Both the position numbers and the translations under genes were made by a program. The notes under the pieces were generated by a model that did no database searches, was not told where the DNA came from, and saw nothing but the letters and a program-made list of their open reading frames with translations. Shown here in pieces: positions 11,901-25,200 of a DNA stretch of 64,000 nucleotides. Positions within the stretch are counted from its first letter, which is position 1. Each line of letters starts with the position of its first letter. Origin of the DNA: Heliocidaris tuberculata (Eukaryota; Echinodermata; Echinoidea; Camarodonta; Echinometridae); the NCBI GenBank assembly GCA_025618425.1, contig CM046846.1, positions 25,877,063 to 25,941,062 of the forward strand. The letters run 5' to 3'.

Positions 11901-14900
11901 GTATAGTAGATATGACGAGATGTACCGGCGGCTAGTGTTATACTGGTACTTGCTATACACCGCAATAATTACTCTGGCTGCAGTTGTAGTCATGAATTAT
12001 TTGATCGATTTTTTTTTTCTTGCAGACTTATTACATTATTGTATCGTTACCACCTTTTTGTTAAATTCCTTTCATTTTGTAAAGTGGATAGCACTGGTTT
12101 TTTTTTAAAAAGAAGTTGTCATAAATAATGACGTAATTGGAAAGCAAGTATTGGAAGCAGAGCGAACGGTGAACGGATGGCAATCATTTCTCATTTTCTC
12201 AGCTTTCTCGCATACTTTTAGCACGGATAATTATGATATAGAAGTTAGGACGAGTCGTGAAGCCCCAGTTTTGTAATCACAGTATTTAGCACCATGCTCA
12301 CCCGTAGGGGGCGTCGTTAGACCATTTTGGATGAGGGTGTCGTACCAAATTTGACGACAAGTTAGCTAAAACTTTTCCAACAAGCACAACAATAAGGTAC
12401 TCAGATTTTTCAAGTTTGTTGACAAGCTAAAAAAATAAAGTGATGGTCAGAATTTCAAATTTTGTCGACAGGTCTTCCTAATTTTTTTCCCAATAAGCAA
12501 GAAATAAAGTGTAAAAAAAATTAAAATATATGAAAAAGAGAGTACTATTTATTTGAGCGATTTGCCGACAGCCTTTAAATAGGTGACGTCAGAATGTTTT
12601 AAGTAGGGGGGGGGGAGGGGTCAAGGATGCTGAAGGGATTCAGATATGTGTGAAATTATGGTATTTTCACCGGGCATACGTGTATGAAAAATTATCAATT
12701 TAGAATTACCGAGAGCAGGTGTCCCTAATTCTAAACTGGCCATTCAAGGCCTCAATTTAATTTAGAATGACGTTGCAATACCTCTTTAACTGACTGGAAC
12801 GATTGTGCATTGGCATAGCTATGGGTTAATATACCCCCCCCCCCCCCCCCCCCGCGAAAAGGCTGGCTACCCCTATTTGAACGCGGCGAAGGCGATATGC
12901 GTATGATATAGTACCCGTCCCTAATGGCAATATCATAATATTGAAGTAGGAAGCAATTTCAAAATGTCCGGGAGACATTACAGAGACGTTTTTCATTACG
13001 TCACTCAGTTTATAGCAAGTGGATGACAGACGGATCGCTATCAGGCTATGTTCAAAGAAATTTGTTTCTCATAAAGGATTAAAGTACATCCTAAAAGCGA
13101 GTGGACTGCTATTGATATTTTTGTGAAAGTTTGTGTATGTGACCATGGTGACGAGCTTTTTCAAGTTTAAAGCTTCTCTGGAAGGATTCATATTTTATCG
13201 ATAACATTTACAAGGCATATTGCAGTAATTACATGCCACTAAACACGACAAGATTAACACAGGCGTTAATGATCGGTACAATAATATGGTCTAGCTACAA
13301 ACGATACAAATCACGTTAATTCCTCTTCAGAATCATGCAAGCATTTAGAATGAATGTACACATTTTCATGTAGGCCTATTACATGCACAAAGAATGCACA
13401 AAGAATGTTTCGCTTGCTTGGGCATTCTCTAAATTAGTAGAAACAAAATAATCAAATCAGTCGTGAGAATTTATACTCGGAGAATGGTTGCTGGACATCT
13501 CAAGGGTGTAAATGCAACATGGGTGTGCGGAATCCACCGTGTGCATTCAACGATCTCACAAGGCTTCAAACTGACATGAAAGGACCAAGTATGGCAGCTC
13601 GCGAAGGAATTCATTTGGCAAAATTGTTCTTGTATTGCGGTGCATTGCTGATAATAATAAAGATGAATATAATATAAAGTGCATGATAAACCGGAGAGTC
13701 TCTCTCTATACTATAATCATAACCCAAGGTAACCACAACAACAAAATACTATTTCATGCTTACAAGTTCTAAAATTAAATTCCTATATCAAGGAATTAGA
13801 TGATGCACTATTTTAATATAAAAGTAGCATAAGGAGAAAGAAATTGTTAATTTCTTAAACTCAAAACATTATGGGAAAATGAACGAATAATATATTTCGA
13901 ATATCAGTATGGCAACATTGCATATTCATTAAAGATAAAGATTAGTTTTTCTCATGCAATTACATTATGAAAGAAACTGTCTTAAATCAGCTTGGAAATA
14001 TTGATCATGTCTACATAAGAAATGGTGCATACTGGCACAGGCACTGCACACAGAAATGGGTATATGGGACCGCACACACATGTGGCATGATTGTTCAGCC
14101 CTAACACTTCAGCTATTTGTCGTCATATTTCGAATATGAGAGTATTTGAAGAGCAATCCTTTTCAGGGGAAAATTCTGCTACATGATGTTCTTCCAAACT
14201 GGCATAAAAGGAATGACGATGCTCACAAATTATTGTTCACATTAAATTTCCCGAAACTCAACCTCCTTTTTAATGACCACTAAAAAATAATGAATTGAAT
14301 GAAATCACGATCGATGGTATTACCTCCTCATCGTTCTATTGTATTGAGCAGCATACGCCGTGGATCTTCTAGAACAGTGTCGGAGCTCAGAGGAGGTCAT
14401 TGCCCTACTCGACAAGCAGAGCATGGAAGACGACGATGATGAAGGCTATGGAGCGGATGAGATAAACAGTGGCAAGCTGACTCTGTCTAGACTCAAATTA
14501 GCTTTAAAATATGATCAGAAACAGGTTTGTGAGAAATACAAATAATTGGCTATATCACTGAAATGTAGTTAGGAGTATAGTCATAACATGCCTATACAAA
14601 AGAAAACCGTTGTTCAGAAGAATTTACCATATAGTAAAAAAAAAAATGAGGAGTTAGACTAATAACTCTTGTGCTGCGGATTATTTTCTTTTAGTTACCT
14701 TATTTTAGGTCTAAGGTTATAAACAAATGGAATAAGTATAGGCCTATGACTATTTCACGTCAATAGATGAAAAAATAAACACAGTCACGATGATTTCCTC
14801 TTTTGCGTTTAAACATTTATCATTAAAAGTGATTAAAGGCATATATGATTGTACTTCCTTTCTTTTATACCCAATATGTTTGAGCTATTTTGAAGCATCC

Positions 14901-17723
14901 AAACCCAGGTGTAGCTTGAATGCACGGTAAGCAACCATATATGTATTAAAATAATCAATTGAAGTATTTAGTTTAGTTTGGCAAAAGTAACATTAAAGAT
15001 TACTCAAGTTTCATTTTCTTATTTTGCTTTCACTTTCGTCCAGTTTGTGGCCCATCCGCACACCCAGCAGCTCCTTGCATCTATCTGGTACGAGGGTCTC
15101 CCGGGCTGGAGGCGGCGTAACTGGTTCGTCAAGAGCTTAATATGTTGTGCCCTGATCTGCCTCTTCCCTCTGATGGCTCTCTACTACCTGCTATTTCCCC
15201 GGACACCCATCGGGACACTGTTGAGGTCGCCCTTCATGAAGTTCTTGAACCATAGTGCGTCGTTCATCTTCTTTCTCTTGCTCCTCGTCATGGCGTCATC
15301 ATCTGTTAGCGTGACGTCGGAGCGTGGTCGAACCCCTGACACCACAGAGGTCTTCATCCTCATCTTCGTACTCGGTGAGTTGCACAAAGACGCCTATAGA
15401 ATAAAACAATCCACAACCTTTCCACTGGCTCATTATTTAAGGGAAGGGGTTCTTTTGGACTCAATTCCTGAAAAATAGAATTCATGTACATGCTGCAAAT
15501 AAAGTGAAGGCCGGAATGATTTTAGACCTTGATTCCTTCGTTTGGGGAATTCATTTAATGATTTTACAACTTGTCATTCATATTTTCTCTCCTTCGTGTC
15601 TTATTAATTCTATCGGAAAAAAAACCTGCAAGTGTAGCTTATCATAAATTGCTTCACACACAAGTCATTAAAAAGGGATATTGTAAGCCACATTTTTTGT
15701 ATGTAGTTATTTTCTTTTTATGTATTTATTATGTAATATTATGTATTATGTAATAAGGGCACCCTCGCCCAAAGCTTTTGCTTTTAGAGGTGTGTCCTCC
15801 AACTACGTATGTACAACATTAATGTATATTTTATCATATTTTTTGTTGAAAAGTCATGTACATTATTTTTGCTCATTTATTACTTTATATATTGAAAAGT
15901 TGGAAATAAATGTCTTTAAATTGAATTGAAATGGAATTAATTTGATCGTCATTTTTAAATAGGCAATGGGCTAAGTCTAAACAGTTCTGATCACCACTGT
16001 AACTTTTCTTCGTAGTATTATACGAGTAGGGTGTAAAGAGCTTTTATCACGAGTGTCAGTTTTCTGTCAGATATGATATTGGCCGAGTGTAAACAGCTCT
16101 CATTAACAGGCATCGTATGGGCCGAGTTTAAAGTTCTTATTCTTGTTGGATTGATTTGATGGTTTATTCTTATCCGACTATTTTTTTTTTGCTAAGAAAG
16201 CACGCATGTATGCTTGTAAGTAAGCAACCAAGGGACCGATGGCCTTAAAGTCCTCTCCGCGAGGATTAATGCCTTACAAAAGAGCACTAGTGTTTGTACG
16301 GTTACGTATCGTTTTGCCGAAGGTTCGTTTTTCCGAAGCTTCGTTACTCCGACGGTTCTTAATTCCGAAGGTCCATAATTCCGAAAATGAAAAAGGGTTC
16401 ATAATTCCGAAAACTAAATAGGGTTCGTAATTCCGAAAATGATATAGGGTTCATATTTCCGAAAATAAAAAGGGTTCATATTTCCGAAGGTTCATAATTC
16501 CGACAAGTTATGCAGGATTCTTAAATTTCTGAAATTACGAACCTTCGGAATTATGAATCCTTTTTCATTTTTCAGACTCATGAACCCTGTTTCCGTTTTC
16601 GGAATTATGAACCCTTTTTTATTTTCGAAATTACGAACCCTATTTCATTTTCGGAATTACGAACCTTCGGAGAAATGAATCAAATGTTCTGAATTATAAC
16701 CCTATTTCATTTTCGGAATTATGAACCCCCTTCTATGTCTGTGTTTAGGAATTACGAACCTTCGGAATTATGGCCCTTCGGAAAAACGAACCTTCCGAAA
16801 AACGAGTACCCCCCCCCCCCCCCCCCCGATTCTACTTGGTTTCCAACCCGGGTCCTCTCAGTTACGAGACCACTGCTCTACCACTGAGCAAGGCCTAGTA
16901 TAAACAGTTCTGTATATAATCGCCATTTTATTTGCAGGAATGAATATAATGGGCCGAAGGTAAAAAGCTCTTTGTCATTACCATTCTTCTTTCAGGTATG
17001 ATATGGGCCGAGTGTAAACAGCTCTGGGAAGAAGGACTAAGAGCATACATAAGACAATGGTGGAACTGGTTGGACTTCATCATGCTCTCGCTATACCTCT
17101 GCACCTTCAGGTTAGAGAAATGTTTTCATCAAACTTCAACAGGCCCGGTATATCATTATTTGAAATTAACAAACTGAGTCAAGGAATGGATTGTACTTAG
17201 ACAGAGTAATTTCAAAATGATCATCATAAACATCGGTTATCTGAAATGATACTCTATTGTAATATTTTTAGTATTGTAACTGCGGTTGTGAAGTAAGTAA
17301 ATAGGAATTTTCCTGCTGGTATCTGATATCGTCTGTGAAGAAATAGAGATATTATGCTCTTTATCTACATCATGACTCTCTCTCTTACTCTGAGTTTAGG
17401 CCTATATATTTGTATATATATTTGTAATATGCATGTAAACAAAACAAATTTCCATGTATGAATTATGGACAATAAAGATTGAATTGAATTGAATTGAATT
17501 GGATATTCAGAAAACAGATCATTATCACTGATTCGTTTTTATTTTGATATTATGAATTATGAATTAAGGACAATAAAGATTGAATTGAATTGAATTGAAT
17601 TGAATATTCAGAAAGCAGATCATTATCAGTGATTCGTTTTTATTTTGATATTACACCGACTTTTCACAGGCGCTGCGGAAAGGTGAGGAATGCTCGATAT
17701 GAGTCAAGACGTGGGATCGTATG

Positions 17724-17796
<73 letters not shown>

Positions 17797-17831
17797 CACC
17801 ACCACCACCACTACTACTACTACTACCATTC

Positions 17832-17880
<49 letters not shown>

Positions 17881-17961
17881 CACCACCACCACCACCACTA
17901 CTACTACTACTACCATTCCTACTACTACTACTACTACTACATGTACTACTACTAATACTAT

Positions 17962-18042
<81 letters not shown>

Positions 18043-18089
18043 CACTACTACCTCTACTACTACATGTACTAGTACTACTACTAATACAA

Positions 18090-18136
<47 letters not shown>

Positions 18137-19224
18137 TTCTTCTTCTTCTTCTTCTTCTTCTTCTTCTTCTTCTTCTTCTTCTTCTTCTTCTTCTTCTTCT
18201 TCTTCTTCTTCTTCTTCTTCTTCTTCTTCTTCTTCTTCTTCTTCTTCTTCTTCTTCTTCTTCTTCTTCTTCTTCTTCTTCTTCTTCTTCTTCTTCTTCTT
18301 CTTCTTCTACTACCACCAATACTATTACTACTACACCTAATCAAAAATTCATTTGTAATCTTCTTTCAATATTTCTTTTTCTTTCATATTAATTTTGTTT
18401 TTATCTTTCTAATTTCGTAGTCTACGTCTAGTGGCGGCAATCCAACTCGATCGAGGAATGTATAATGACGGTTTATCACGGGCTGAATGGCCAGCTGCAG
18501 ACCCAACCCTGCTCTCTGAGGGGGTATTCGCCATCGCCAACGTTTTCAGTTTCGCTAGGATCATCTACCTCTTTCAGGTATAACGTAAAGGGGTGTATCC
18601 AGGATATTTTTTAAAGGGAGGAGGGGAGCACATAGTTCTGAAATTTTCGGACCAGTAAAAAATTAAAATCAGATATTTGGGGTGCCGTTTATTATTCCGA
18701 ATTCCATGTAAAGCAAACCAGCAAGCTAGAAAAAAAAGCATAGAGGGGGGGGGGGGGGGGGGCTAGGGCCGATTTTGCCCCAGTCCTAAATCTGCTCAGG
18801 TTGCCCGTGTTCAAGTTTCCCGTGTTCAGGTATACTACATTGTGTCCCAAATAAAAGAAAATGTATTGATAAAAGCGTATATGCATATTGGTTTTGTCTT
18901 TACAACCAATGTGGCTTCTTAGATACTAATTCGACGCATTTTACTGAGTCCCGACAAGATCCTCTTAAGCGAAGTTTAGCATGCTTTGAACTGGAATTAT
19001 GACAAGAGTTTTGTCTGGGATTTTTTTTGTTGGGGTTGTTTTGTTTAGTGTTGTTTTGTTTTTGTTTTTGTTATGTTACTTCTGTAACATGCGCAGTATG
19101 TTACTTCTGCATACTATGTTATGTTTCTGTATATGTATATCTATGTAATTATATGTATATCTATGTATATCTATGTATATCTGTGTATGTCTATGTATTT
19201 ATATGTGTATATGTATATATGTAA

Positions 19225-19282
<58 letters not shown>

Positions 19283-22200
19283 GTGTGTATATGTGTATGT
19301 ATGTATATGTGTATGTATATATATATATATGTATATATGTGTATGTGTATATGTATATATGTATGGATCTATGTATATATGTTACAGAAGCATATATATA
19401 TATATATATATATGGATCTGTGTATACCTATGTATATCTTTGTATATCTAAGCATACTTCTGTATACTATGTTACTTCTGTTTACTATGCTACTTTTGTA
19501 TACCTGCTGTGCTTTGTAAACTGAAAATTGAGAATGATCCTATATGTTTGGATTTTGAATCAATAAATGAATTTGAATTTGAATTAATTATGGACAAAGG
19601 ATTTTTAAATGAAGGATGTATACGTTGATGAATAATGTAAATATATACCTGTTTAAACTCTTTTCAGTCATATAAAAGACTATACTTCAAATTTCAATAA
19701 GATAAATCTATAATGTATCTTCCATACATAGACTATTAACTAAGTAAAGGTGTCGTAGTCGAGTAGTACTATAAACACTTGACTGGAGATGGGAAGGCCC
19801 TGGGTTCGAACCCCGGCGCTGGATCCCTTTAGCACCTTGCATGGTGGATATGATATATCCCGGGGAAAGGGGTATACATCCCCCCCCCCAGTTTTTAGGG
19901 AGGGAGATGTCTTGTAGATATATACCACCATTTTTTTTAAAGGAAAAAATAATTGTAAAATCAATCACTTGTTGAAATTTTGAAGGAAATTAATTTTACT
20001 GACTCTTAAGGAGTGAAAATTAAAATACTAAAATAAAATAGGTTAAGAACGTATGCAAAGTGTGTGTGTGTGGGGATGTGTGTGCGTGTGTGTGTGTGTG
20101 GGGGGGGGTGCCTGTGCGTAAGTGTGTGTGATAGTGCGTGCGTGTGCCCTTACATAGATTCACTTGTGGGGTACAAAATACAATAGAAGTGCTTGAGGGG
20201 TACAAAATACAGTAGGAGAAATGAATAAAGTTCCCAACAAGTCAATGTGTGTGAGGGTGTGTGTATGTGTATGTGTGCGTGTGCGTGATCATTCGTGTAT
20301 TCGTTCAAGAAATCTCGGAGCCCGATTATCATCATCTTCCCCACCCCTCGGAATGGACTTACATCACCGCAAGTCACATGTCCCTCCCCCCCCCCCCCCC
20401 TCCCATAAAGAAAACAAAATGAAAAGAGAAGGAAAGGAATGAAAAAGGAAATTGATTATACTAAAAATAAGATCAAAAGTTTCTAGCACAAAAAGCCGTG
20501 GGTTCCCACTGGTTTATTACGCACAAGCCTCCGCTTGCTTCCTCATATCAGGTAAATTTAATCAACCAATCAATAATATTAATATGTTTTGTTTTTTTTC
20601 CCCCAGGCCAATCCATACCTGGGACCACTTCAAATCTCACTGGGTTGTATGTTGATCGACATTGCAAAGTTTCTCCTTATCTTCTTCCTGGTGCTTTGTT
20701 CGTTTGCCTGTGGTCTCAACAAGCTCTATTCGGACTACCTGAGTAGCTTCAGAGATGGATGCGATGCCAACGCAGAAGGAAAATACTGTGCATCGCTCAA
20801 CAATAACGACTTCGATGGGTGAGTGCCGTGCAGTGAAGTGGCGTAGCTAACGGGGGAGGAGGCACGTGCAAACAAGAGGGGAAGAAAAGAGAGAAAAAGG
20901 GGAATGGAAGGGGGGGGGGGAAGATGCCTACCACACCCTCCCCCTAATCAGTGACCTTGTTCATTCTCATTTCGTTCTCCAAGTGAGAGCGGTGCCCTTC
21001 CTCATGAAGCTGGAGAATGTCTGGACACACCCTATGCCAGGTTTGCTACAGAACTCCTAATGAAACAGATCGACGTGATATAGACCTAGTGGTTCCTCCC
21101 CTGTATAAGCAAAATGGAATAGCATGAATGTATTTTAAGTGTTGAAAAGAAAATAAAAGTATTTGAAAAATTGTAGTCAGAGTAATGATTTTGATGAGTA
21201 GGCAGCAACCAGCCGAATTCCAATAGTTTAAAAAAAAAATAAAGGCTCATTCAACCATTCTGGTTGGAGAAAAGATTGAAAAGTTATTATGGACCTCAAA
21301 ATGAAAACAAATTTTTTTTAAAGGTCACATTTGTCTTTAGCACACTAAATGATCTTGCCCAAAATGTCCTGCTCTATATTTAAAGATATTTCATGACACA
21401 TTTCCAGAAAGTTGATACCAGGTTTTGATTTTCTTTTGATTTTTTTTCTTCACAATATACAATGATTTCCATATGAAAAGATACAACAATTCATAATTAT
21501 GATTTCGTTTGAAATTCTTCATACGATGTGAGTAAATTAATCACAGCGTTTCTCATTTATTTCGTAACCATCAGTTAGACCCAACTTCCGAAAACCGAGC
21601 ACAGGTGTATACTCCGAAAACGGCGTAAGAATATAGAGCCCTCATCGCTCAGTGTTAAACAGTGTGTACAAAAGGCATGCGGAAAATCTTGCAAAGTCAA
21701 CCTGCCAACGATACAATTTAATTTTAAAAATAATGCTGCGTGTCAATTACCTTCAAAATTCTTAAATCATTCGTCATATGAAATGACTTTAAAATGACAA
21801 ACATTTGAAATAAATATATCCGCAGCATTATTTTGGAAAAATATATTTATCAACAGCAGGTCGACACTGCACGAATTTCCTCATGCCTTTTGTACACACT
21901 GTCTCGCACTGAACGATGAGGGCTCTATATACATCTCGCTCTATACGCCGTTTTCGGAGTATATACCGGTGCTCGGTTTTCCGGAGTTGGGTCTGACTGA
22001 CCATTGTTTCTTTCAAATTCTGTGCAGGCTGTCACGGACATTACTGACTCTCATGTGGGCCCTGTTTGGGTTGGTTCAGAACACGGCGCCGAAATTCATC
22101 AAAGAGAACCATGATAACAAGTTCTTCGTAGAACAAGTGGGAGAGTTGTTGTTCCTCGTCTATCATCTCATGTCCATCATTGTTCTGCTCAACATGCTGA

Positions 22201-25200
22201 TTGCCATGATGAGTAACTCCTTTCAAATTATCGAGGTGAGGAAGAAAACGAAATAACAGTTCTGGGCCCTTCTTGCTTAAAGGTATCGTACAGTAGTGGG
22301 AAAGGTGGCGCTTTGGATATTTAACTACTTTGTCAGCTGGAATGGAAATTACTACATATACTGTTGTGAAATGATTAATTTCGAACGTAGGTGACGTTTG
22401 TTTGAAGAAAAATGGTTTAGAAATGGCTAAAATATCCCCAAAAATAAACATCGAATTACAAGCGCGGTACCGCGTTGACAGTTCACACACGTGTAAACAG
22501 TGTGTGCGAACCGTTGTGCGCCGTTGAGCCGGGAGCGTCGGGGTAGGTGGTCCTTAGCGAGGGTATAAGGTAACCGTTGATATTCGATCATTTGAATTAT
22601 TTTACTGAAAATCACCGGAAATCATGAATATAATACCGGATTATCTCACTCATGTATCTTTTTATGCAAGCCGAACAATATGAGACTGTTTTTGAGCAGT
22701 TTCATGCCAACTTTCATTTTGCTACCACTACTGTTTATTACCTTTTAGAGTTGCGATTAAACGCAACTTTTGTATGGAAGAGGGACCTGGACCCAAGCAC
22801 TTGCGATTGATTAATATTCGACATCAGTCGCAACCATGTACGAAAGATATAGGAGTTAGTAACTTTACGATTGCTTTGAGGATCTATGATGTATTCGGAT
22901 CGATCACAACTCTTTCAACATGTTTTTAAAAAGGGCTCTGATGTGGTTTACATTTGCATATTGAATTTATTTATATTGAATAGACCACTATTGTATAGAC
23001 CTAGTGGTTTATGCTCTTGACTTTCAATTAACAAGACGTTGAAGGTTCCAATCTGCCCAGTGTGTATGTCATTAGACAAGGCATTTCATCTAAAGTTTTT
23101 CTCGAGACCCAAGTAAAGTAAATGGATATGCCTAGTAGGATGAGCTTTATGCTTTGAGTGACATAATGACAGCAAGTTTTAAGCTATGGAATAACGGTAG
23201 ATAAAAAATTATGTTGAACTGTTATAGGACTAAAGAGTCCAATATCTCAATGATCACAGGCCCTACACAAATATTACTTTAAAATATCAAAAGAATCAAT
23301 ATGTTGCCTCAAATTCCTAACCTGGTTGCTAGGATGGCATAGTGATTTCCGACCCAGAGGGGGCATGTGTAGGGCCCTATTTCATAAAAACTTGTTATCA
23401 GAAACAACTGCTACAGATCTATAACGCATCTGCTGACAGCTAATCAAGTTTAATGATTTCATTAGCTTATATCCAATTATTTTAACTAGTTATTGATAAC
23501 AAGTTTTAAAGGTAAGAGATAGTTTTGGGAAGCTCTCAAAAACTTTTCGTGAGATTTCTTTGATTTCACTTAATAAATAGCAGGGTACTAAGATAACTAA
23601 GATGCTGTGAAGTTTTTTCCTCCTCAAGTGAAGTATTTATCGAATGAAAGGAGAAAAGTAATAAAAATCCCTGGCCCAAAAAAGAGGGGATGTAAATTCA
23701 AACAACGGCCACACACATTACGCACATGGGGATTGCCGAGTGTTATAGAATACGCTACACACAGTGCGAAGCGCTGGGTTTATTGTGCGGGGAACCTTAG
23801 GGTGGATATGGTCTTAGCGTGAGGCAGTAAAAAGCCGTTACCAAGCGTTTCTTACAGATATTTACACTAAAATTTGTTCGAAATTGTGAATGGAATGTTA
23901 AAATAATCTCGTACATGTGTCTTATGATAAAAGGAGAATAGTATGTGACTATGTTAGATAAGTTTCTTGCCAGTATTTTTTTGCTACCGAGGCTGTCTGT
24001 GAGCTTTAATAAACAGGGCCCGTGATCAATGTCGACCTTCCACTGTCGCCCAAAATAGCGTTTGGTCGCCATTTTCTGAGCACTGCCAACAGGGGGCGCA
24101 CCCGTACTTCTCTATTCCAATCAATTTCCATCTATAGGCCTACTTCTAAACTACATATTTTCAGCATATTATGTTCAATACATACCCAATAACTATTCTT
24201 CGGTTCATTTATAATGTCCATTTTGTTGTGTGTATGGTGTCTATATAGGACCATGCAGATCGAGAATGGAAGTTCGCTCGCTCCAAGCTATGGATGAGTT
24301 ATTTCGACGAAGGGTCTACACTGCCCCCACCGTTCAACCTGATCATTAGTCCCAAATCAATACTGTATGCCACTATGGCCTGCAGGCGAATGTTCTCCTC
24401 GAGGGTCATCAAGAGCAAACACAAGCCTAAACCTAGACGAGGATGTTCTATGAACGATTCGATGAAGGTTAGTGTTTGAATATCAACAAAGTAAGATTAA
24501 TTCTATCAGTCATTTATTCTCACATTTTACAGTAATGTCAACGAGATATACAGTATCTCCTTGGTAATACATTATACGGAGTATTATTAATTTGCATGAT
24601 GACACACGGTTTTTTTTGTGGATAAAAATATAAAGTCATATGAATGCTGTAAATTATCATCATCATAATCATCACGATCATCTCATCATTATCATGATGT
24701 GCCCAGGGAAGTGAGCATAGGATCCTAGAAAGCAGAAAGTTTGTTTTGGATATACCTGAATGAACGAATAAAAAAGCTTACTGGAGGTCGCAGTGCCTGG
24801 GACATTGTGCCCAGTATTCTGGTCTAAAGCTGCTCCCACAATCCATCAATCATGACGCAATCCGTCGGGACCCCGTAATAGGGTTTTCAATGTATACTTT
24901 AAACGACGATTGTGATTGGTTAATGGTTAGCCTTTTTAACAATATGTGCATGCAATGAAGATCTTGATTGGCAATTGCCATTTTGCAATCGACTGCCAAC
25001 CTCTGTGTTACAGGTCACTGATCATATATTTTTAATTTTATTTGTTGTTTTACTATGTGACACATTTGCTTTCTGTTTTAGAATGTGGATGGCTCAATAG
25101 GGCCGAACAACACGCCTGAATACCGGTATCAAGATGTCATGAAACGGTTGGTTAATCGGTATATCCACCAGTGTAAAGCTGCACGCAAAGCTGATGGCGT

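Noticed and set aside
17651..18392. Long ORFs on both strands (poly-Glu, poly-Thr, poly-Val, poly-Leu and similar)
   Set aside because: They are all six frames of one trinucleotide microsatellite and lie inside a TRPC intron.
19027..19524. Tyr/Ile/Val/Met-rich ORFs
   Set aside because: These are frames of a TATG/TA microsatellite, not proteins.
19748..19825. Functional tRNA gene
   Set aside because: The B box is good, but the acceptor and anticodon stems cannot be drawn with canonical pairing; a SINE head is more likely.
22041..22490. 149-residue minus-strand ORF
   Set aside because: It lies antisense to TRPC exon 9 and its intron and has no domain; it is a shadow of conserved coding sequence.
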